Positions 57,312 through 64,000 of a stretch of 64,000 nt of DNA are shown piece after piece; the stretch's first letter is position 1; each line of letters starts with the position of its first letter. This DNA is from Gibbula magus (taxonomy: Eukaryota; Mollusca; Gastropoda; Trochida; Trochidae). Position numbers and translations under genes: made by a program. The stretch covers positions 29,873,457-29,937,456 of the forward strand of contig OW388290.1 in NCBI GenBank assembly GCA_936450465.1, in the 5' to 3' direction. The notes beneath the pieces are model-generated. The model saw only the letters and a program-made list of their open reading frames with translations. It had not been told where the DNA came from and did no database searches.

Positions 57312-58160
57312 TTAACGTGACGAATGAAAACCCCTAGCCGGGTTCCCAGAGGAGGTACAGTGTTGGGCGAACATCTGAGGCCCTAGCCTCGCCACGCCTT
57401 TCAGATCTTCAGTTGAAAGGTAGTGGTTGGCGAACACCATGCCAGACTTCCAGAAAAAGCCCGACATGATGTCCGCTACCGGAATGTTACTATGGAGGGC
57501 CATAGTCGCTGATACCACCCTAATCTCGTGTGGATTAGAGCGAGCGGAAGGAGGGAGGTCTGCCGCCTTGTAAGTGTCCAACCTGCGGATCTCGGATACA
57601 CTCCCAACTGCCTCTTGTCGATCTCCTTGACGCTCGTTTGAGAGTGAGGCAGGAAAAGTTTTCGCCTCCCTTGACGTAGAGATCGAGTTCCCTCCACGTA
57701 AATACGTAGGGCCCGCACCGGACAGAGGAGACGTCCCTCACCTCGAAACGGAGCAAGTCAGCTTGCAGAGCATGCAGCTCCGATATCCTAGCAGCCGATA
57801 CCATGGCTACCCGGAAAGCCGTCTTCACAGAGAGACGCAGGATGGCTGCCTCCGAGAGAGATTCATAATAGTCGGACCTGAGGTGGTTCATTACCACCGC
57901 CAAGTCCCACTCTGGAGGTCTTGATTTCTGCCGTCCTTCCACCTGCCATTTGTCAAACCCCCTCTCCTTGCTGAACGCTGCGAAGGAGTTCCACTGGAAG
58001 TCGTAGAGTTTCCTGGTCGATTCCCTTTGTGATGAAGCGACCGTATGCGGCACAGCCTCCAAAAAGCCGGTATGTCTTAGCCCTTTTTCAAACAAACCAA
58101 GCGTGAAGACGCAGAACCTGAGGGTTTTCGTGTACGTGTCCGCTTGGCATGCTCTTAGAT
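57312..58160 (-). pseudogene. DIRS tyrosine recombinase, frameshifted but with catalytic boxes
   Basis: Starts near 58150 (TKTLRFCVFTLGLF). The first catalytic Arg is in SAARISELHALQADLLRFEV (about 57795-57750). The HxxR box is HEIR at about 57540. The C-terminal box is GFFWKSGMVFANHYL (about 57455-57415), with the presumed nucleophilic Tyr. At least two frame changes (near 57720 and 57600) separate the boxes. Unlike element A it retains all the catalytic motifs I can identify. DIRS recombinases insert a circular DNA intermediate without DDE chemistry. Confidence 0.8.
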
Positions 58161-58676
58161 GGTCCCACCTGAGAGGTAGGGGAACTGGTTCCTGCCCGCA
58201 TAGCCTCCTTAGGGGTAGGTACCACGCCCTTGCCGGCCAGTCCAGGGCTATGAGGAGAAGGCGTAGTGTCCGGGTGGTCTGTATCTTGGCCACTACCAGG
58301 GTTTCGCCCTATCGCCGGAGGGGGAAAAGCGTAAGCATCCATCCCCTCCAACTCTAACAAAAGAGCGTCTGTCGGCAACTGATGATTGAGCTGAGTCGCA
58401 AAGAGATTTAGGTGCGGCGTTCCGAACTGAAGGCACAGCGTCTCGAACACCCTCGGGTGCAACATCCACTCCGTTGCTGGAGGCTTGTCCGTGCGAGACA
58501 GAGTGTTTGCTAGAACGTTCTTTGCTCCCGGGATGTGCACCGCTCGGATGGAGAGGTTGAGACTGTCCACTAGGCGAAATAGCTCGATCACCAGCTGCAG
58601 AATGGGACTGGTCGACCCCTGCTTGTTGATTGCCAACGCCGCTGTTGAGCTGTCTTTGTGGACAAGCAGGACATCA
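58090..58676 (-). pseudogene. DIRS RNase H C-terminal part and linker
   Basis: The frame at 58636-58088 is open for 182 codons. It includes QLVIELFRLVDSLNLSIRAV and HIPGAKNVLANTLSR (the final RNase H motif with its Asp replaced by Asn in LANTLSR; LADALSR is usual as I recall it). It continues with ETLCLQFGTPHLNLFAT and LEGMDAYAFPPPA, the conserved linker before the recombinase. The upstream D-rich RNase H motifs are missing because of the deletion; only KDSSTAA remains near 58655. It overlaps the recombinase reading in another frame. Confidence 0.78.
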
Positions 58677-59100
58677 CGGGTCCTGACGAGGCAAGAAACG
58701 AGAGGAGTCTAACTCCGTAGCTTCCTCGTCAATCACTAGTTCTGACGGCGAACGAACCGGAGAGGTGTCGGGTGAACCGGACGTAGTCCGCTCACCCTTT
58801 CTCGCGGCCCGAGACTCACGCTCTGACCCACTGAGTGCCGCAGGGTAGGCCTTGTGTTGTGCCGGCGAGAGATCCAAGCACTCCGCGCAACGATCCTTCT
58901 CCGTACATGCTGTACCGCACAGGCGACAATTGACATGAGGGTCGTACAACGACGACTTCCTGATGCTGCACCGTCCACAAAAGCCCGAGTAAGGCGAAGC
59001 TATCCTAGCAGAGGACGGACCGAAGTCTAATGAACAAAAAGTTAAAGTCCCAACGAAGGGACACTCCATTCGACGGATGGCGGAGACCACTGACTGGTAG
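58674..59100 (-). pseudogene. gag: DIRS gag N-terminal fragment
   Basis: An open frame of 138 codons with the Cys cluster CRLCGTACTEKDRCAECLDL and SPAQHKAYPAAL, an Arg/Glu-rich stretch and PVRSPSELVIDEEATELDS, ending at the deletion junction (FLPRQDP). The part homologous to 10040-11240 of element A is absent. Confidence 0.78.
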
Positions 59101-59693
59101 CATCAATACGTCAGACGACAAATCAAGAGGGGTCCGTACGACTCTGTGTCGTTACGACCATACACGACGGACCGGAGAGGTGCCTAATCAAGAGCGAGAC
59201 GGAGTGGTCAGACAACGGAGCGCCTTGCGAGAAGGCAGTCAGACGACACGACTCCAGTCGTGATCCAATCACCTGCCAAGCACACGCACAAGCGTGCAAG
59301 TGCTGCCCGAGAAGAAGTCCCAGTCAACACAGCGAGAAGCGCTGACCTAGATAACCCATTTACAGTCGAGATACACACTGTAGAAGGCAATCACAAAAAC
59401 TCTCTTCAAACCCAGCAGGAAAGGAAGAGCATCAAATGTACATGAAATAAAAATGAAAAACACTCCAAAGACAAGGCAATTTAATCAAAATCGCAAAACT
59501 CTGAGTGCTAGCAAAATAGACGTCCAATCTTGCTCGCGACAAAGAAAGAAGTGACGTCACTGGGGATAAGCACTAGAGAGCGACCTTGGGGGAGGTAACT
59601 CTATTCTTCTTTAACTGTGTTATTTTGGTCGAGTGAAAAATTGAGAGAGACTCAATGGCTACGGTGAGTTATCAACTAGAGTATGTAAATAAT

Positions 59694-60559
59694 GTATTGT
59701 TTATTGTAGGGGTAAATGTTTTAATGTCTCACGTAGACAAATTCTATGTGATATTGTTTTAACGTGTCATTCAATATGTACGAGTATATTAGCATGTGAC
59801 ACAACAATAAACTTTATTTCTTCTTCTCTCTCTTCTTCGTACTCCCATAACGGGCATATATAATATACTTTGTGGATGCACCCGCTTCCTTCATGTCATG
59901 ACTGAAAACGAAGATCCAAGATGACCCTTCATTTCACGTTAATAAGAAACGATCATGCCTTCATCAAATCTGTCACATATACACGGTCAGCCACACTTAT
60001 ATACATAGATTGCGGCACGCTTACAAAATATTCATATGTCATAATATGCAGTGCTCGTCTTAAACGTCAAACATTGTCAAAGACCATGTACATGCTTGCG
60101 GAGGCGGTTGTAACGATTTTACGGAATAGTTGATACCAAAGTTAATGCATATTAGCCGCATTTGAATATTAACAAAATAAGTTATGTTTAATTTTGTAAC
60201 CGTGGTATTATTTACACCAAGGTAAGGATAATTATCACAATGTATGAACATGGCTATACGTTGAGCCTCCCTTATATATATGCACATAGCGATCAGTTAT
60301 ATTCTCAGGCCAGCATAACCTAATTTTGTAATGGAAATAGATTGGTTGATGATCATCTCCATCTTAAGTTTGTCATTTCTTTGCCAATCCATGCGTAACT
60401 AGTAACATTGAGATTATAAACAGTGGAATAAAGTGCTTCTGCCCTACTCCAATTAAATTACAGAGAGGCTCCCAGAGGATATTTCCATTTAACGCCAGTA
60501 ACAAGTAGTAGGGCTGAACAATAATGAAATAGATATTGTAAATCAACTCAGGCTATCCC
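59694..60559. other. No gene recognised
   Basis: AT-rich. Nothing beyond short motif-free frames at 59921-60287. Confidence 0.5.
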
Positions 60560-61340
60560 AGCCTCTCTAATGAATATGACAGCGTGCCGATTCCAGCAGG
60601 ACCACGACTTAAGCCTCCGAGCACTGGCCGGGGCGACACGCACTCTGCACTCTATAGCAGTGACTAGTCAAACAGGGAACGCGGGTCAGGTCGTAGGATC
60701 TATCATGCTGATTAAAGTCTTGTGTTTGTCACAATAAACTTGTCCAGAATTCTTTACTGATCTCAAACTCTTGGTCGTGAGCTATAACCGTTAACGGGAT
60801 GGATGCCATGGTGGTCACACTATGATTAATTAAAATGAGATTTCAATTTGACTATTGCTCGATTTTTGAAATAGGCCCATAAATAACTTATATGCGGCTT
60901 TTAAAAAACCCGCCTAATTTAACCCCGGCGACCAGATCTGCCGGAGTTTGGTCCCTGAAGCGATGGCTCCTTATCCTAAATCTTATTACCGGCGATAGTC
61001 ATAAATCAACGATATTTCGCAACATCTGATTTGTTAATTTCACAAACAAATCTTCAATAAAAACAACTAGAATTTTCCATATATTGAATGTTTAGATATC
61101 CAAATAGGCAATTCCGCAGATGACAATTACATAAATATTGAATAAACATTTGTTTTTGACGATTTAACACACCTCAAAATTCATCTAGCGGTAGTGATAA
61201 CCATCATCATTAATTAATTAATTCATGAGGCTCCGCGGACAAGCAGTCCAGCGGGTTCCGTCTGTCACGTTTCAAGGACTGGCTTCAATCCGGATCGCCG
61301 CGCTGATTGCGGCATTTTAAAAATAATTAAAAATCATTAA
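60560..61340. promoter_or_regulatory. Candidate conserved non-coding region
   Basis: Alternating GC-rich, non-repetitive blocks (gagcactggccggggcgac, agcagtccagcgggttccg, cggatcgccgcgctgattgc) and homeodomain-type AT blocks (gattaattaaaatgag, attaattaattaattcatgagg, aaaatcattaattgc), with frequent stops in all frames. This texture differs from both the decayed repeats and the plain AT-rich DNA around it. It is typical of developmental enhancers, but the call is inference only. Confidence 0.3.
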
Positions 61341-62560
61341 TTGCAAGTATATAATGTCTCGATTTTATGCTCAATTGATTCCGATATATAATGTACGTAG
61401 AGGTAATAATTTGTCAATCTTGAGAAAAATACATTACACGTGAACTTTTAAATTCTGATGGCAAAGATAAAGAAACAAGAAGTGATTGAGAGTTGTTGTT
61501 CAGCTTGGCATATTCAGATATGAAAAGCGACGTGACTTTTATTAACGAAGGCCATTCTATTCCAACAGAGGTTACGTAAGCCAATTTCTTCCAAATTAGT
61601 TACCTTGAAATAACTAGCTGCCCTCATTGACGAGAGAATATGAAATTTCTAAGCCCACTAAGAAATAAATGATGTAATATTATGTTTGTTAAGCTTCCCA
61701 TTTTTTTACATTACATAAGCTCCCCTCAAGTACACACACTTGGTTCACAATTGAAGCCTTGCATTTCTAATGTGGAATGAACTTACTTCCTGTTTGAACA
61801 TGCATATGTCTTCGTTGACTCTTGATTTTTATTGTGCAAGTTCTTGCAAGAACATCATTTTCTTTAAGTTGTTTTACTTTAATTTAGTTTTACATAGTGC
61901 AAATAAAAACAAAAGAGGTAACGTGTATGCCAGTAAAACATCAGTGAAGTAAAACAAATTTGATGTAAAGGCTTATTGATAAAAAGATTTGTAAAGTATC
62001 AACAAGATTAAATGTTTTTAAAAATTCTAAAACGCTACATTTACAAAAGAGATTGATTAGTTGATCCAAGGACGGAACAGGGTACACTGATTGTCTGAAC
62101 ATTCCATTGCACTCATACTTCAACGAAATATGGAAGCAAGAACCTCGGTGTGTTCAAGATGATATCGGCTTTTTTTCAAATCTGACATCTACATGCGACT
62201 GTCACCCCTTTCGTTTTTAGGGGTTTCATTTCGACGTTTCTCATTTCTTATAAGATGAATTTGAACTTTAAGCCTATATCAGGTGTCAACTACATGGATA
62301 CAAGTTATCCAACATCACATTTTCTTTTGAAAAAAATCATCTCGCCTACTCGTATATATCCTTCGTAACAATGAACAAATTTAATCCTAGTCTTAAAGCT
62401 TTATTAAGAATTCGTTGATTCTATACTTGACATTGGGCAAAGGCACCTGTGTCAATCTTGAAGAAATGTGTTTATTCAGTTAAATATTCCGCAAAAAGAC
62501 GTATTTATTGTTTTACTATCATTTTAGCGTTTTCTTGACACACTCCACACTTGACTGTTG
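61341..62560. other. No gene recognised
   Basis: AT-rich; frames at 61770-62123 have no motif. Confidence 0.5.
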
Positions 62561-62563
62561 CAG

Positions 62564-62738
62564 AATAACATGAAGACCGTTCACGAAAAAAATAATTCAA
62601 TACCTGATAGCCGAACGGTACATTTAGAATACGAATTCGAAACAGGGACAGTTCTCGTTGGATCAAATTCACAGTATCCGATCCAGAGCAATTTCATATG
62701 TGTGAATGCATGCAAATGTACATGCGACTATACATGTG
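62564..62738 (+). CDS. Possible exon with CxCxC cluster
   Basis: Acceptor ccacacttgactgttgcag| (62563) and donor acatgtg|gtaaat (62738/62739) bound 175 bp open in phase 0 and ending in phase 1. The product begins NNMKTVHEKNNSIPDSRTV, has VHLEYEFETGTVLVGSN in the middle and ends with a cysteine cluster (CVNACKCTCDYTC). Amino-acid use is more coding-like than neighbouring frames, and the acceptor is good. The cysteine end could partly reflect the local tgcatgcaaatgtacatg simple sequence. No partner exon was found; family unknown. Confidence 0.33.
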
Positions 62739-64000
62739 GTAAATATGTTATATACCATTATCTTACCTTACAGTTAAATACTCGTTTTTAACTAGCTGAA
62801 GTCTCGCGGTGCCCAAATTGCTTTTATCAGTTACAGCTCTTTGCCAACAGTAGGTGTCGCATAACGGTTCGATGACGTTAGATAATGACGCAAGCGGTGT
62901 ACGAAGTTTTAAACAGTAACTGTTGTATCAGCTGTTTTCGGATCTTTCGCCTTATTTCCTATGGTATGGAAACAGTTTTCATATGGCAAACACTTAAACT
63001 AGGATTAGCTCATTTTAAGGCATTTAAAAGCTTGTAGTAATACGTTACACAACTTTTAACATTTCAGTCGAGGCGGATGACGCCATTTTGTTTACGTCAA
63101 GGGTCAAGGTCGTTCAAGCGATATCATGTGATCAGTCATCGGCAGTCAAAACGCAATAACTATAATAATTATACTAATTAATGCTTATTATGCTATTGAC
63201 ATGGCGGCAAGATGAATACGTTGTATGCCTCTCATTCGGGTAATACGGTCTCATAGACGATACTTGTACCAGTGTCATCCCTCGCCTGAAGGCTCTATTA
63301 CCCTCATGAGAAGCAAAGTGTACACATGGAATAAGTACAGACAAACGATAATCAAGCTTATTTGTTATTCATGCACCGTATGGGCATCCCGTGTCGTAGT
63401 CATATACATAGTTCTGTAATTTATGTAAAATGTTTTAAAGCATGCAATACCCGATTTACTGGATAATTGAAATTTGGTAATCTATCAGTTTTGAGACATT
63501 TCATTATAGTCATATAGATAGATGAAATAAAGTCCGCAAGCATTAAATTAATCAAGATGCCGTAAATTAATATTCTGATTCAAGACACAGTTCAGTGTAA
63601 CAGTAGGGATACTTAATGGCGGGGAAGATATATTATATATAATATATAGAAACTGTAATATGATATCATATTCAAGCGTGTATTGCAATATGTATCATAC
63701 GCAAAACATGGGATATTTACTATCTGAATGACGGCTTACGTCACTGATTTGTTTTGCAACATCGATAGTGAAATATAGGTACTATTCCTCTTCCACTGAT
63801 GGATGCATGTTCATGACTGTTAACAATGGTAAAGGCACTGGTCTCCATATTACAATAATTCCAATGTTTACTAGTTCTAGTAGTTTCATTAGAATTGTCA
63901 TCCATTGACTATTTAACATACCACTGACTTACTATTACTTATATATTTGCATCGGAACTATCGCCCGACATACACATTCTTGAATCCCAACCCCTTTCAT
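62739..64000. other. No gene recognised
   Basis: Non-coding in appearance. The frame at 63225-63419 overlaps a weak foldback (attcgggtaata facing tattaccctcatga). Nothing is supported as a gene. Confidence 0.5.

Larger units (their letters stand above)
57019..59693 (-). mobile_element. DIRS-like retrotransposon, internally deleted (element B)
   Basis: Terminal inverted 20-mers attatttacatactctagtt (57019-57038) and its reverse complement (59674-59693) bound the copy. Minus-strand order is 5' leader, gag start, RNase H end, tyrosine recombinase, GC-rich 3' region. The rest of gag, all of RT and the start of RNase H are missing: the gag frame joins RNase H sequence at about 58675-58690. Reading frames that remain are better preserved than in element A, so this copy is probably younger. 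The GC-rich 57050-57290 part has small palindromes (ccccgtaagggg, gcccctgaggggtc). Confidence 0.85.

Noticed and set aside
1..64000. CRISPR arrays, operons or bacterial features
   Set aside because: The window is eukaryotic; the tandem repeats have no spacer structure and there are no long intronless gene clusters.

Overview
The window is AT-rich eukaryotic nuclear DNA with very low gene density. It has GT-AG introns, a rhodopsin-family receptor exon, many tRNA-derived SINEs, non-LTR and tyrosine-recombinase retrotransposon relics, Tc1/mariner relics and MITE-like palindromes. The SINE family, with a gcggcgttaaacccc 3' end and an (actc)n tail, and the gggggaca-bounded repeats point to a mollusc. 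A vetigastropod such as an abalone is my best guess, from memory of such repeats and not from any search.

Layout. 1-9.6 kb: dispersed repeats (two gggggaca elements in opposite orientation, SINEs), an unrecognised coding relic, a 24-bp-arm hairpin, a 16-bp tandem array of CRE-like octamers and a 35-base poly-G run. 9.6-14.0 kb: a decayed DIRS-like retrotransposon (gag-like, RT/RNase H remnants, tyrosine recombinase, terminal repeat). 14-32 kb: mostly unannotatable, with a TTAA-flanked palindromic MITE, a Tc1 transposase relic interrupted at its end by a SINE, a LINE fragment and a Tc1-type MITE. 32.5-44.4 kb (+): a six-exon gene I assembled from phase-compatible exons. It encodes a predicted secreted protein of about 304 residues with six cysteines near its N-terminus and a basic, low-complexity C-terminal half. 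Its fifth exon has a tandem duplicate that would give a shorter alternative C-terminus. Its first intron holds a large TTGACTTT minisatellite. 47.1-47.8 kb (-): the last coding exon of a neuropeptide-type GPCR, whose acceptor splits the Arg codon of the DRY motif. 48.9-56.8 kb: SINEs, a LINE 3' end, a possible leucine-rich exon, a mariner relic, a paired-CRE/GATA cluster and a 150-bp tandem repeat carrying AGGTCA half-sites. 56.9-59.7 kb (-): a second, internally deleted DIRS element beside a head-to-head terminal-repeat palindrome. 59.7-64 kb: no firm gene, a candidate conserved non-coding stretch and one possible exon.

Only two host loci are well supported: the secreted-protein gene and the GPCR. 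They lie in opposite orientation, with 3' ends facing each other about 2.7 kb apart, and nothing in the sequence ties them functionally. Most other signal is transposable-element decay. All exon calls rest on splice-site consensus, open frame and phase agreement; no transcript or database was consulted.
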